The position numbers and the translations under genes are program-made. The notes beneath the pieces are model-generated. The model did no database searches, was not told the origin of the DNA, and was given only the letters and a program-made list of their open reading frames with translations. Positions 19,926 to 31,102 of a stretch of 64,000 bases of DNA are shown in pieces. Positions within the stretch are counted from its first letter, which is position 1; each line of letters starts with the position of its first letter. The stretch is taken from the NCBI RefSeq assembly GCF_002607855.1, contig NZ_AWQQ01000037.1:1-64000 (forward strand), in the 5' to 3' direction. The stretch comes from Desulforamulus profundi (GTDB taxonomy: Bacteria; Bacillota_B; Desulfotomaculia; Desulfotomaculales; Desulfotomaculaceae).

Positions 19926-20102
19926 TTATATAATTTGTATATCATCTATTCCTTTGGTAATAATCCTGATAAACCTCTTACATTTGTTACACTTTATTTC
20001 TATTACGTTGTTTTTGATTTCACAGATTAGCTTTTTACAAATACAACGTTGTTCTCCCAGCAGCAGGTTTTCATTTGGTTCACAGCTAATACATTCTTCC
20101 AT
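19926..20102 (-). CDS. Com-like small zinc-ribbon protein
   Basis: A 58-residue reading found by hand. It starts M-E-E-C-I-S-C-E and carries C-I-C-K-K-L-I-C-E-I, then I-E-I-K-C-N-K-C-K-R-F-I-R-I. The paired knuckles resemble the Com zinc finger of phage Mu and related small proteins, which bind nucleic acid. AGGAGG lies upstream of the ATG and a strong terminator follows, so it is a stand-alone gene. Com-like proteins occur in prophages and as chromosomal orphans; there are no phage genes here. Confidence 0.75.
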   Translation of the reverse strand: MEECISCEPNENLLLGEQRCICKKLICEIKNNVIEIKCNKCKRFIRIITKGIDDIQII

Positions 20103-20289
20103 GATGTAACATTTTCCTCCTGTTTTATGTTTAGATATTTAACATCGTCTTATGCATATATTTGCAGCAAACGTTTTGAAATGTTTCCTAAGTAAATTAT
20201 TTAAAAAAATATTCTACCAAAAAACCTGCAAAATAGTAACATATTTTTCCAACATTTTCTAACACAATACGACAAAATTCTTCTCCTCG

Positions 20290-20436
20290 TTATCGACTGA
20301 TAAGACAGCCGATTCTACCGCTGATTTTCTGCAATATGCCAATAACCGCTACGAATCTATGGGTATAAAACTGCAGCGGGTACTCACAGATAATGGGAAA
20401 AAGTACGGCTCATCTAAACCTACCTATGGACATTAA
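20290..20436 (+). pseudogene. Transposase (rve/DDE) fragment
   Basis: Translation gives T-D-K-T-A-D-S-T-A-D-F-L, then N-R-Y-E-S-M-G-I-K and L-Q-R-V-L-T-D-N-G-K-K-Y, typical of the integrase-core region around the second catalytic Asp (T-D-N-G) in IS481/IS3-like transposases. Only about 48 residues remain, ending in a TAA that overlaps the 3' end of dedA. No inverted repeats or partner ORF are seen. It is a relic of an insertion sequence. Confidence 0.7.
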
Positions 20437-21004
20437 TATGACGGAAAATATAAATAAGAAGGAACAGGCCGCCTGCCACCCAGAGCCACTTGAACCAGGG
20501 CCCGTCCACCAGCCGCAGCCAATTCTTGCCCAGCAGGGCCCCGGCGCCTAAAAAGGTGGTTAACCAGAGCAGGGCATGGATGATGTCATACAGCAGGAAT
20601 TGAACCAGGGAAATGCCGCTGATACCGGCCACGTAGGGAGTAACGTTACCTACGGTGGGGATAAACCGGCCGCCGATGATGAATCCCGGGGCGGATTTTT
20701 TCAACCATTGCTGGGCCCGGTCAAACCGCTGCGGCGTAAGCTGCAGGTATCTCCCCCATCTTTTGATGAAGGGTTCCCCCACATGCTGCCCGATTAAAAA
20801 AGCGGAGGCGGACCCCAGGATGTAGCCCAGCATGGACACCAGCCAGGCCAGGACAATGTTGATCTTTCCCTGCTTGGATAAGAAGCCAGCCAGGGCCACC
20901 AGGACGCTGCCCGGAAAGGGTATTCCCAGGGCCTCCAGATAAACTCCCACAAACAGTCCGGGCAAACCCAGGCTGCTTAATATTTCTAAAATCTTGTCAG
21001 CCAA
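20420..21004 (-). CDS. DedA-family membrane protein
   Basis: A 194-residue polytopic membrane protein of the DedA/VTT (SNARE-associated) family, now linked to flipping of phospholipid or undecaprenyl phosphate. It shows E-A-L-G-I-P-F-P-G-S, the amphipathic G-x-x-x-G region and G-R-F-I-P-T-V-G-N-V-T-P-Y-V-A-G. The second Arg common in the last motif is replaced by Gly, a variation seen in some subgroups. Its end overlaps the transposase fragment on the other strand, but the protein looks complete (R-H-I-N-V-H-R). A terminator at 21.1 kb separates it from pyk. Confidence 0.88.
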   Translation of the reverse strand: MADKILEILSSLGLPGLFVGVYLEALGIPFPGSVLVALAGFLSKQGKINIVLAWLVSMLGYILGSASAFLIGQHVGEPFIKRWGRYLQLTPQRFDRAQQWLKKSAPGFIIGGRFIPTVGNVTPYVAGISGISLVQFLLYDIIHALLWLTTFLGAGALLGKNWLRLVDGPWFKWLWVAGGLFLLIYIFRHINVHR

Positions 21005-21088
21005 TTCTCTGCCTCCCCTGGCTTATTATGGCCGGGCAGGGCGTTAACTATTTAAAAAAGCGCTAACTGTAAATCATTTCCAATAACC

Positions 21089-21123
21089 CAAAAACCACCT
21101 GTAAGAATACCCTACAGGTGGTT
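21089..21123 (-). terminator. Terminator of pyk
   Basis: AACCACCTGTA and TACAGGTGGTT form an 11-base-pair stem with a 9-base loop, followed by TTTTGGG on the minus strand. Confidence 0.85.
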
Positions 21124-21154
21124 TCCATTTTCTAAGCCAATGGCCAAAAGCCAA

Positions 21155-22909
21155 TTATAACACCCTTGCCACGCCGCCGTAGACCAGTCCCCGCTGGCCG
21201 TCTACGGTGATAATTTCGCCGTCGGGCAGAATATCGGTGGCATTTTCCACACCCACAATGACCGGGATGCCAAACTCCAGTCCCACAATGGCAGCGTGGG
21301 AGGTTAGACCGCCTTCTTCGGTGATGACAGCCGCTGCCTTTTCCATGGCAGGCACAAAATCCCGGTCGGTGGCCACGGTAACCAGAATATCGCCGGGCTG
21401 CACCTTTTCCAGTGCCTCCGGCACCGTCCGGCAAATCCGTACTTTACCGGTGGTAACTGCCCGCCTGCCGATGCCAGTGCCCCTGGCCAGCAGCGTACCT
21501 ACGGTATGGACCTTCATCATGTTGGTGGTGCCGTGTACGCCCACCGGCACACCGGCGGTGATGACCACTAGGTCGCCGGCGGAGATCAGTCCCGAGGCCA
21601 GCGCGGCTTCCACCGAGCTGGCAATCATTTCGTCCGTTCCCACCACATCGCCGATCAATAGGGGTTCCACTCCCCAGACCAGGGCCAGTTTTCGCAGGAC
21701 ATTGGCCCTCGGGGTAACGGCAACCACATGGACTTTGGGACGGTATTTGGCAATCATCCGGGCAGTATGGCCGCTGGCAGTGGCGGTAATGATGGCGGTA
21801 ACACCCAGTTCCTTGGCAATAGTACACACGGCATGGCTGATGCCGCCGGTGACCGTTCTTTGCAGAGCGGCACCCCGGGCCACCAGCAGGTCATCAAAGT
21901 CCACAGCCAGTTCCGCCCGCTGGGCGATGCGGGCCATGGTTTCCACGGTTTGTACCGGGTATTTGCCAGCCGCCGTCTCGCCGGATAGCATAATGGCGTC
22001 GCTGCCGTCAAAAATAGCGTTGGCCACGTCACTGGCCTCGGCACGGGTGGGCCTGGGGTTTTGGGTCATGGATTCCAGCATTTGAGTCGCGGTGATAACC
22101 GGCTTGCCGGCCAGGTTGCACATTTCAATCATGGTCTTCTGTAAAACAGGGACCTCTTCGGCAGGAATTTCCACACCCAGGTCACCCCTGGCCACCATAA
22201 TCCCGTCGGCAACATTGATGATATCCGCCAGGTTTTCCACACCCTGGCGGCTTTCAATCTTGGCGATAATGTCAACGTCTGCGCCGTATTGCTCCACGAT
22301 TTGACGGATGGCAATAACGTCGGATGGCTTGCGGATAAAGGAGGCGGCGATAAAATCCACCCTCTGCTCCAAACCAAAGCGAATATCTGCGATGTCCCTG
22401 TCGGTGATGGAGGGCAAGTTAACATTAACGCCGGGCAGGTTAACACCCTTCTGGTTGGAAAGCTGCCCACCGTTGATGACCCGGCAGTGGACATCCTGAC
22501 CATCAATGGCCTCCACTTCCATCTCAATTAAACCGTCGGCTACGGCCACCTTGCTGCCCGGCCGCACATCCTTGGGTAAATCCATGTAGGTGACCGAAAC
22601 GATGGTATTGTCCCCCAGCACCTCCCGGGTCGTCAGGGTAAAGCGTTGTCCCGGCTCCAATGTAACAGGCGGATTGGCAAATTTTTTTAAACGAATCTCC
22701 GGACCCTTGGTGTCCAGCATGATGGCGATATTCTTGCCCACTTCACCGGCTGCCTGGCGTATGGCAGCAATTCTCCTGCCGTGGTCTTCATGGGTACCAT
22801 GGGAAAAATTCAGTCTTGCTACATTCATGCCCGCCAGCATCATCTTTTTTAAGGTTTCCACATTCTCACTGGCCGGACCTATGGTACAGACAATTTTAGT
22901 GCGTCTCAT
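21155..22909 (-). CDS. pyk: Pyruvate kinase with C-terminal PEP-utilising domain
   Basis: Makes pyruvate and ATP from phosphoenolpyruvate and ADP. The 584-residue product has the barrel motifs M-R-R-T-K-I-V-C-T-I-G-P-A, M-V-A-R-G-D-L-G-V-E and A-T-Q-M-L-E-S-M, an allosteric C-domain (about 350-475), and the extra swivelling domain typical of Firmicutes enzymes, with the histidine motif G-G-L-T-S-H-A-A-I-V-G (about residues 530-540). The frame is intact. It follows pfkA by 28 bases, so the two lower-glycolysis control enzymes are co-expressed. Confidence 0.97.
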   Translation of the reverse strand: MRRTKIVCTIGPASENVETLKKMMLAGMNVARLNFSHGTHEDHGRRIAAIRQAAGEVGKNIAIMLDTKGPEIRLKKFANPPVTLEPGQRFTLTTREVLGDNTIVSVTYMDLPKDVRPGSKVAVADGLIEMEVEAIDGQDVHCRVINGGQLSNQKGVNLPGVNVNLPSITDRDIADIRFGLEQRVDFIAASFIRKPSDVIAIRQIVEQYGADVDIIAKIESRQGVENLADIINVADGIMVARGDLGVEIPAEEVPVLQKTMIEMCNLAGKPVITATQMLESMTQNPRPTRAEASDVANAIFDGSDAIMLSGETAAGKYPVQTVETMARIAQRAELAVDFDDLLVARGAALQRTVTGGISHAVCTIAKELGVTAIITATASGHTARMIAKYRPKVHVVAVTPRANVLRKLALVWGVEPLLIGDVVGTDEMIASSVEAALASGLISAGDLVVITAGVPVGVHGTTNMMKVHTVGTLLARGTGIGRRAVTTGKVRICRTVPEALEKVQPGDILVTVATDRDFVPAMEKAAAVITEEGGLTSHAAIVGLEFGIPVIVGVENATDILPDGEIITVDGQRGLVYGGVARVL

Positions 22910-22937
22910 GTTCGATCCCCCTTTTTTTAAGGAAAAA

Positions 22938-23914
<977 letters not shown>

Positions 23915-23987
23915 TTAACAAAACCTCATCATACACCTATAGCCTGCCGCAAAGCGACAGGCTTATCCTTGTTAAAATTTTTTATTT

Positions 23988-24932
23988 TTATCCAGTTTGT
24001 CCCACGGCCCGGAACTTGGCATACCTGGCCTCAACCAGCTCTTCTGCGGACTTCTCCAGCAGTTCTTTCAGGTTACGCTCCAGGGCCTGGTCCAGGAGAT
24101 GGCAGGCGGTTGTCAGGTCGCTGTGAGCGCCGCCCAGCGGTTCCGTAACGATTTCGTCTATCACGCCCAGTCTTAAGAGGTCCTGGGCGGTCAGGTTTAA
24201 GGCTTCCGCCGCTTCCTTTGCTTTGGTGCCGTCTTTCCAGAGGATGCTGGCAGCAGCTTCGGGAGAACTGACGGAGAAGATGGCATGCTCTTGCATGAGA
24301 ATTTTATTGGCCACGCCCAGGGCCAGCGCCCCGCCGCTGCCGCCCTCGCCGATAACCACCGAAACCACCGGCACTCTCAGGGCGGACATAACCATCAGGT
24401 TCCTGGCGATGGCCTCCCCCTGGCCCCTTTCTTCCGCTCCCATGCCGCAGTAGGCACCGGCTGTATCGATAAAGCAGATCACCGGGCGGCCGAATTTCTC
24501 GGCCTGCTTCATTAATCGCAGGGCCTTGCGGAAACCCTCAGGGTGGGCCATGCCAAAGTTTCGCTGCACATTTTCCTTGGTATCATGGCCCTTCAGGTGT
24601 CCCATCACCGTCACAGGAATTCCTTTATAACGGCCGATGCCGCCCATAACCGCCGGGTCATCGCCGTAGAGACGGTCCCCGTGCAGTTCCAGGAAATCCG
24701 CAAACAGGGCTTTGATGTAGTCCAGGGTGTTGGGACGTGCGGCGTGCCTGGCGATCTGCACCTTCTGCCAGGGAGTGAGGTTGTTGTAGATATTTTCCTT
24801 CATTTCCCTGGATTTTTTCTCCAGCAGGACAATTTCATCAGAAAAATCAATATCCTTTTCCCTGGTAAAACGTTTTAATTCTTCGATTTTGGCCTCAAGC
24901 TCCAGCAGGGGCCTCTCAAAATCAAGCGCCAT
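23988..24932 (-). CDS. accA: Acetyl-CoA carboxylase carboxyltransferase, alpha subunit
   Basis: With AccD it transfers carboxyl from carboxybiotin to acetyl-CoA, giving malonyl-CoA for fatty acid synthesis. The 314-residue product shows [17 protein letters not shown] sequence, [10 protein letters not shown] and [17 protein letters not shown] precedes the ATG. It follows accD by 12 bases. The biotin carrier and carboxylase genes (accB, accC) are not in the window. Confidence 0.96.
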   Translation of the reverse strand: MALDFERPLLELEAKIEELKRFTREKDIDFSDEIVLLEKKSREMKENIYNNLTPWQKVQIARHAARPNTLDYIKALFADFLELHGDRLYGDDPAVMGGIGRYKGIPVTVMGHLKGHDTKENVQRNFGMAHPEGFRKALRLMKQAEKFGRPVICFIDTAGAYCGMGAEERGQGEAIARNLMVMSALRVPVVSVVIGEGGSGGALALGVANKILMQEHAIFSVSSPEAAASILWKDGTKAKEAAEALNLTAQDLLRLGVIDEIVTEPLGGAHSDLTTACHLLDQALERNLKELLEKSAEELVEARYAKFRAVGQTG

Positions 24933-24944
24933 ACATGCCTCCTT

Positions 24945-25799
24945 TTAACTTTTATGTAGTGAAAGAATTTTCGCCAATGTTTCTTTCATTTGCGGGCGGC
25001 TCACAATCATGTCAACCATGCCGTGCTGGCGCATAGATTCCGCCCTTTGAAAACCCTCCGGCAGTTTTTGACGGATGGTTTGCTCGATCACCCTGGGACC
25101 GGTAAAACCGATTAACGCCCCCGGTTCGGCGATAATGACATCCCCCAGGGAGGCAAAACTGGCTGTAACCCCACCGGTGGTGGGGTCTGTCATGACGGAA
25201 ACAAATAACAACCCGGCTTCATCCAGTTTGGCCAGAGCAGCAGAGGTTTTGGCCATTTGCATGAGGGATAAAATTCCTTCCTGCATGCGAGCACCCCCGG
25301 AGGTGGCAAAAATAATCACCGGCAGTTTCTTTTCAATGGCCCGCTCGATGGCCCGGGCGATCTTTTCTCCTACCACCGAACCCATGCTGCCCATGATAAA
25401 GTGGGAGTCCATGATGCCAACCACCGCCGGGAACCCGTCGATGGTTCCTTCCCCGGTAACCACAGCTTCCTTGAGACCGGTGATTTCCTGGGCGGCGGCC
25501 ATTTTTTCGGGATAATTCGGAAAATTAAGCGGGTTTATTGTAGTTAACTCATTGTCATATTCCTTAAAGGAATCTTCGTCCAGGGTCATGCGGATTCTTT
25601 CCCGGGCATTCAGGCGAAAGTGAAAGTTGCACTTTTGACAAACCTTAAAATTTTTATCCAGTTCTTTGGTATAAAGAATTTCATTGCAGCGAGAACATTT
25701 CACCCATAAACCTTCGGGTATATCTCTTTTTTCGCCGTTCTGGGTACCTTCCGGTCGTACGGTTACATACTTTGGCTTACGAAAAATTTCTAAAACCAA
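24945..25799 (-). CDS. accD: Acetyl-CoA carboxylase carboxyltransferase, beta subunit
   Basis: The zinc-bearing partner of AccA. The N-terminus has the four-Cys ribbon (W-V-K-C-S-R-C, later C-Q-K-C) and the carboxyltransferase core follows, with [22 protein letters not shown] and [12 protein letters not shown]. Length 284 residues is normal and the frame intact. The TTG start lies behind GAGAGGTGAG. Confidence 0.96.
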   Translation of the reverse strand: MVLEIFRKPKYVTVRPEGTQNGEKRDIPEGLWVKCSRCNEILYTKELDKNFKVCQKCNFHFRLNARERIRMTLDEDSFKEYDNELTTINPLNFPNYPEKMAAAQEITGLKEAVVTGEGTIDGFPAVVGIMDSHFIMGSMGSVVGEKIARAIERAIEKKLPVIIFATSGGARMQEGILSLMQMAKTSAALAKLDEAGLLFVSVMTDPTTGGVTASFASLGDVIIAEPGALIGFTGPRVIEQTIRQKLPEGFQRAESMRQHGMVDMIVSRPQMKETLAKILSLHKS

Positions 25800-25828
25800 G
25801 ACTCACCTCTCCCTTAACTGTCATGCAA

Positions 25829-26020
25829 TTATACGGTGTTTATGATTTCTAACGCTTCGTCGACCTCAGATTCAGGCACCAAAATCTCTACCGCTCCATT
25901 TTCATTGCCATTCGGCAGTCCGATATTGCGTAATTTAACCAACAAGCCCTCCTGTAGCAAAGCTTGTTGTAATCGCTCGGCTTGTTTTCTGCTGGGCGCA
26001 ATATATACCACCGTCCACAC
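25829..26020 (-). CDS. Small DUF2007-like protein
   Basis: A 63-residue protein: W-T-V-V-Y-I-A-P-S-R-K-Q-A-E-R-L, then V-E-I-L-V-P-E-S-E-V-D-E-A. This ferredoxin-like pattern matches small DUF2007 (putative signal-transducing, PII-like fold) proteins. GTG start behind GGGGG. It lies 29 bases upstream of accD, and such genes are often found there in related bacteria; its role is unknown. Confidence 0.65.
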   Translation of the reverse strand: MWTVVYIAPSRKQAERLQQALLQEGLLVKLRNIGLPNGNENGAVEILVPESEVDEALEIINTV

Positions 26021-26123
26021 TTGTTATAGGCCCCCTCGAATTTACTTAATAAAAAATATGAATATTAATCCAGCATAGATAGATGTTTCTATTCATTCCC
26101 TTGGTATTCCTCTTTTTCCCCAC

Positions 26124-26158
26124 AAAAATAAGTATATCCAGAGAATTGTCTCTGGATA
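26124..26158 (-). terminator. Probable terminator after mtrB
   Basis: TATCCAGAGA and TCTCTGGATA pair over 10 bases around four bases; TACTTATTTTTG follows on the minus strand. Confidence 0.6.
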
Positions 26159-26208
26159 CTGTTGCTTACTTTTATGAAGCTCCCGGCTTACCCAGCGATA
26201 CCCTTATT

Positions 26209-26442
26209 TTAATCGGTATCGGTACGGATCTTGCCGTGTTTGGTCATCAATTCCGCCCGTCCCCGGATCTTGATGGCCGAGGTGTGTTCGGTGAACTGGG
26301 CAATCATGATTTCCCCTTTATCCAGCTTTTCCGAGTGGTGAAATTTGGTTACGCCGCCCCGGGTTAAACCAATGATGGTAACCCCGTTTTCCAGGGCCTT
26401 CACCACAACATAATCACCCACTATATCAAATTTTTCCGCCAT
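26209..26442 (-). CDS. mtrB: trp RNA-binding attenuation protein (TRAP)
   Basis: TRAP forms an 11-subunit ring that binds tryptophan and wraps trp leader RNA at spaced GAG/UAG triplets. The 77-residue product keeps the core nearly unchanged: [20 protein letters not shown] and [15 protein letters not shown]. It thus retains the tryptophan-pocket threonines and the RNA-contacting lysines and arginine (K in EKLDK; K and R in IKIRG). The ATG at 26442 with GGGGTG upstream is preferred to the GTG at 26451. No trp genes or anti-TRAP are in the window. Confidence 0.93.
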   Translation of the reverse strand: MAEKFDIVGDYVVVKALENGVTIIGLTRGGVTKFHHSEKLDKGEIMIAQFTEHTSAIKIRGRAELMTKHGKIRTDTD

Positions 26443-26546
26443 AGGATTCACCCCATATTAACTTCCTCTTTTTAACAGTACCAATCATATCATATTTAGG
26501 GATGTTTGACAACTAGCAACAGGACCCCAAAGGAATACCCGTAAGT

Positions 26547-27215
26547 CTACCTGGTGCAATCCCAACAAAGCAGCAGGTGGATGTTCCGCATGTTCCCGTA
26601 CACGATAAGTTTATCCTCCGCTTGTAAGGTCTGGTTTCCCCGGGGGGAATGAATGAATTTATCGCCCCGTTCAATGGCCAGAATAAAGATATCCCGATCC
26701 CGGATTTTGCTGTCGGCAATGGTTTGGCCCACCAAAAAGCTATTCTCTTTCAGCACCACCTCTGCCACGCCGTACTCCCGGTCTAACTTTAACACTTCCT
26801 CCACGGACCGTTTTTGCAGCGAGTGGTGGCGGGACAACTGCCGTTCAATACCCCGGTCCAAATGAACACGCAGTTTGCGGCTGGAAGCCAGGCTGATCGC
26901 CAGCAGCACAATCATAATGGCGGTGCCCACCTGAAGCAGGGTAAGGGGGTGACGCATGATGTTGATAAGCGCCGTCACAATGGTGGCGGTACCCAGGTAC
27001 CCCAGCACCATCAGCACCATGATGATGCGCCGGCGCACATGGTGCTTTACCACCGCTTCGGAATCCGACGTGGTATAACCTACGGTGACCAGGGCCGACA
27101 GGGCTTGAAAACGGGCTACGTGCAGGTCCATGCCCGTTAATTTTAAGGCAATGGCAGAGATCTCTACGATAATAACAAGGACGAGGATGAAACACACCAA
27201 AAAGATCAAGCTCAT
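26547..27215 (-). CDS. Membrane protein with TrkA-C (RCK_C) domain
   Basis: A 222-residue protein with a first helix (residues 3-25), two more hydrophobic segments (about 66-105) and a C-terminal TrkA-C domain (about 140-215, with E-V-V-L-K-E-N-S-F-L-V-G-Q-T-I-A-D-S and A-E-D-K-L-I-V-Y-G). TrkA-C domains gate potassium or other ion transporters by binding small ligands such as cyclic di-AMP. This is not a full channel. It lies upstream of mtrB and after dnaE. Confidence 0.75.
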   Translation of the reverse strand: MSLIFLVCFILVLVIIVEISAIALKLTGMDLHVARFQALSALVTVGYTTSDSEAVVKHHVRRRIIMVLMVLGYLGTATIVTALINIMRHPLTLLQVGTAIMIVLLAISLASSRKLRVHLDRGIERQLSRHHSLQKRSVEEVLKLDREYGVAEVVLKENSFLVGQTIADSKIRDRDIFILAIERGDKFIHSPRGNQTLQAEDKLIVYGNMRNIHLLLCWDCTR

Positions 27216-27304
27216 TTTTCATACCCCCTTTGATCCCGTGACATGATTATATCAGCGGGACAAGGCCTGACACAAGTTGACAGGGCAGCCTAAGAACGGG
27301 ACAT

Positions 27305-27334
27305 AAAAAGGGCTGAGGGGATTCCTGCAGCCCT
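27305..27334 (-). terminator. Terminator of dnaE
   Basis: AGGGCTG and CAGCCCT pair over 7 bases with a 12-base loop; TTTTTAT follows on the minus strand. The remaining 27216-27470 shows no gene. Confidence 0.75.
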
Positions 27335-27470
27335 GATCGTATGTGTTAAAGCCTATAGATCCAGCAAACTGTTCGGTACGGGATAGAGATCCGGGTTAAA
27401 GGAACCGGTGGGCATGGCCGGGGTAACACCATGAACCCTTGATGCGCCGGGCCCGGTGTTTCTTTCTTTG

Positions 27471-30400
27471 TTACCGGGGCAGTCTGAGGCGGCGCATCTG
27501 TTTTGTGCAGATCCCTGGCGGCAGCACCGGGGCCTTCCCGGGCAGGTTGAAACGAATCTTGATATTGTCTATGGTCAAAAGCCTGGTTAAAGCCGTTTTT
27601 AACTCGGTGTTCAGATTGACCCGCAGCCCGTTCTCCAGTTGGGATATCTTTTTATTGTCAGGGTTAAACAGGTAAACCGGCGTGTTCCCCGGATGCCGGG
27701 TTAATATCCCTTCCAATTGTTTGAGGGCCTCTGCGTCACCGTCATTGAACCTTAACCAGAGTTGGCAGTCGATATTGTCCAGGGGCATGATTTCCTCGGC
27801 CAGTACCTTGGCCTCTTCGCCGTTGTTATTGACCCGGCCTTTTACCAAAAGAGGCACCCTTGGGTCCAGGGCTTTGTTATAACGGCGGCAGACCTCCGGA
27901 AATACCACCACCTCACAATTACCGGTTAAATCCTCCAGGTTGACAAAGGCCATGGGGTCCCCCTTGCGGGAAGTGATCCTTTTGATGGTGGAAATCATGC
28001 CCGCCAGCAGCAGGGGTTGGCCGTCCGGGGCATCCGCCAGGTCCACCGTCCGCTGGACTTCCAGGTCCTCCAGAACCCAGTTAAACTCCGATAAGGGATG
28101 GCCGGAAATATATAAACCCAGGGCTTCCTTCTCAAACTCCAACTGCTGCTTGGCGCTCAGTTTGGGAACCTCCGGCAGCTGCAGTTCTGCGGCCTGCTCC
28201 GGCAGGTCCGGCATCAAATCAAACAGGTTGACCTGGCCCTGCTCCCGGTCCCTCTGGACCCTGGCGGCATATTCCAGACCTGTGTCCAGTGCTGCCAAAA
28301 GCTGTGCCCGGTGACCAAAGGCATCCAGGCGCCGGCCTTGACCAAACTCTCCAGCACCCGCCGGTTGGCCACCCGAGGATCCACCCGGCTGCAGAAGTCC
28401 GAAAAAGAGGTGAATGCTCCTCCCTTCTCCCGGGCCTGCATCATTTCCTGCACCGCATTCAAGCCGACGTTCTTCACCGCGGCCAGACCAAAGCGGATGG
28501 GCCCCTCCAGGGCGGTGAAGTTTTCCCGGCTCTGATTGATATCCGGCGGCAGGACCTGAATTCCCATGCGGCGGCATTCTTCAATATACAAAACCACTTT
28601 ATCGGTATTGTCCCGCACGGATGTCAACAGGGCGGCCATGTACTCCACCGGGTAGTTGGCCTTCAGGTACGCCGTCTGGTAGGAAACCAGCGCGTAGGCC
28701 GCCGAGTGGGATTTATTAAAGCCGTAGCCGGCAAAGTACTCCATCAGGTCAAACATTTTCTCCGCCAACTGGCGGTCATAGCCCCTGGCCACCGCCCCCG
28801 GGATAGGGCTTTTGAGAGGATTCCCCTTCTCGTCCACACCGGTGCCGTTGACAAACCATTCCCGGTGCATGGTCATAATCTTGGTAATTTTCTTGCCCAT
28901 GGCCTTTCGTAAGGAGTCCGCCTGTCCCAGAGTATAACCCGCCATCACCCGGGCAATCATCATGACCTGTTCCTGGTACAAAATCACCCCGTAGGTTTCC
29001 CGCAGGATGGGTTCCAAATCCGGGTGAAAATAATCCACCCGGGTCTGCCCGTGCTTGCGCTGAATAAAATCCTCCACCATGCCGCTGCCCAGGGGACCGG
29101 GGCGGTACAGGGCCACCAGGGCCACGATGTCTTCAAAGGCATTGGGCTTCAGTTCTTTCAGGATGCTGCGCATGCCGCTGCTTTCCAGCTGGAAGACGCC
29201 GATGCCTTCACCCCGGGACAGTATCTCAAAGGTGGCCTGATCGTTCAGGGGGATGGCGTTGATGTCCAGTGGTTCCCCCTTGTTTGCTCAATCCGGTTGA
29301 CGGCCTCACCGATGACCGTCAGGTTGCGCAGTCCCAGCAAATCCATTTTGAGGAGACCCAGTTCCTCCACCGTGGTCATGGGAAACTGGGTGGTCACCAG
29401 ACCGTCGGAGGTTTTGTTCAGGGGCAAATATTCCACCAGGGGTTCCCGTGAAATCACCACACCTGCGGCGTGGGTGGAGGCATGCCGCGGCATGCCCTCC
29501 AATTCCAGCGCGGTGTCGATCAAACGTTTTACCTCGGGGTCCTGGTCATAAACACCCTTTAAGTCTGGGGAATTGGCCAGGGCTTTATCAATGGTCATGT
29601 TCAATTCCATGGGCACCAGTTTGGCTACCCGGTCCACTTCCCCGTAGGCATGTCCAGTGCCCGCCCCACATCCCGAATGGCCGCCCTGGCGGCCATGGTA
29701 CCGAAGGTGATAATCTGGGCCACCCGTTCCGTGCCGTATTTTTGCACAATATATTCGATGACTTCGCCCCGGCGCTCGTAATCAAAGTCAATGTCAATAT
29801 CCGGCATGGAGATGCGTTCCGGATTTAAAAACCGCTCAAACAGCAGGCCGTATTGCAGCGGGTCGATATTGGTGATCTGCAAAACGTAAGATACGATGCT
29901 GCCGGCGGCGGAACCGCGTCCCGGCCCCACGGCGATGCCCCGCTCCCTGGCGTAGCGAATAAAGTCCCAGACAATGAGAAAATACTCTTCGTAGCCATTT
30001 GGCCGATAACCTTTAATTCATAATCCAGGCGTTCCCGGACCGGCCCGTCACAATGACCGTAGCGTTTAACGGCGCCGGCCAGGCACTTCTCTCTCAGGTA
30101 GCTGGCCGGTGTATACCCTTCGGGCACTGTAAAATAGGGCAGGTGCAGGTTGCCGAATTCCAGTTCCACCTGGCAGCGTTCGGCAATTCTTACGGTGTTG
30201 GCCAGGGCCTCCGGGATTTCCCCAAACAGTAAATTCATCTCCCGGGGACTCTTTAAATACATTTCCTGGGATTCAAATTTCATCCGACCGGGGGTGTTAA
30301 TGCTTTTGCCCGTCTGAATGCACAGCAAAACATCCTGAATGTCCGCGTGTTCCCGCTTTAAATAATGGACATCATTGGTGGCCACCAGCGGCAGGTTCAA

Positions 30401-31011
30401 CTCGGCGGCAATCTTTAAGAGTTCCCGGTTGACTGTCCTTTGTTCCTGGTAGCCGTGGTCCTGCAGTTCCAGGTAATAACGGTCACGGCCAAAAATCTCC
30501 AGGTAGTCCTGGGCCGACCGGCGGGCTTTGTCCGGCTGGCTGTTTAAAATTTTATCCGCCACTTCCCCGGCCAGGCAGCCGCTTAGTGCGATCAGACCGT
30601 CGCTGTAGCGGGCCAGCAGTTCCTTATCAATTCTCGGCTTATAGTAAAACCCCTCGGTATAGCCAAGGGAGACCAGTTTCAGCAGGTTTTTATAGCCCCT
30701 TTGATTTTCCGCCAGCAGGACCAGGTGGCTGGGCTGGTCATCCAACCTGGGTGTCCGGTCGGTTCTGCGGCGGGGCGCCACATAGACTTCGCAGCCCAGG
30801 ATGGCTTAACCCCTTCTTTATGACAGGCTTTATAAAAGTCGATCACGCCAAACATGCACCCGTGGTCGGTAATGGCCAGGGCGTTCATGCCGCTCTCCTT
30901 GGCCTGCTTGGCCACCTGACTGATGCGGGTTGCCCCGTCCAGCAAACTGTATTCACTGTGTAAATGCAGGTGGACAAATTGATGTTCCAGTCCAATCACC
31001 CCTTTTTGCAT
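27471..31011 (-). CDS. dnaE: DNA polymerase III alpha subunit, frame broken five times
   Basis: The replicative polymerase of the DnaE type, about 1180 residues when the frames are joined. The PHP domain opens with [13 protein letters not shown]. The catalytic aspartates are in M-P-D-I-D-I-D-F-D, followed by [24 protein letters not shown], helix-hairpin-helix motifs and a C-terminal OB fold. Five single-base gaps (near 30808, 30000, 29645, 29278 and 28335) each disappear by adding one C or G to a run (CCATCC, ATGGCT, GCCTACG, AGGGGGA, GCCTGG). A functional dnaE with five real frameshifts is implausible, so these are sequence errors. It heads the conserved dnaE-acc-pfkA-pyk region. Confidence 0.95.
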
Positions 31012-31059
31012 AAGCCTGCTCTTTGTACCATTTTACCACGTCGTGATGGAAAGGGGCAC

Positions 31060-31095
31060 AAAAAAGAGGTATCCGGGGACAATCCCGTTTACCTC
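31060..31095 (-). terminator. Terminator of the DUF2225 gene
   Basis: GAGGTA/TACCTC outer and CGGG/CCCG inner stems, followed by TTTTTTGTG on the minus strand. Confidence 0.7.
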
Positions 31096-31102
31096 AAGAT
31101 CC

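Noticed and set aside
27471..31011. dnaE pieces as separate genes or a pseudogene
   Set aside because: Each frame change is repaired by one base in a C or G run, and all catalytic motifs are present in order; a broken replicative polymerase would be lethal.
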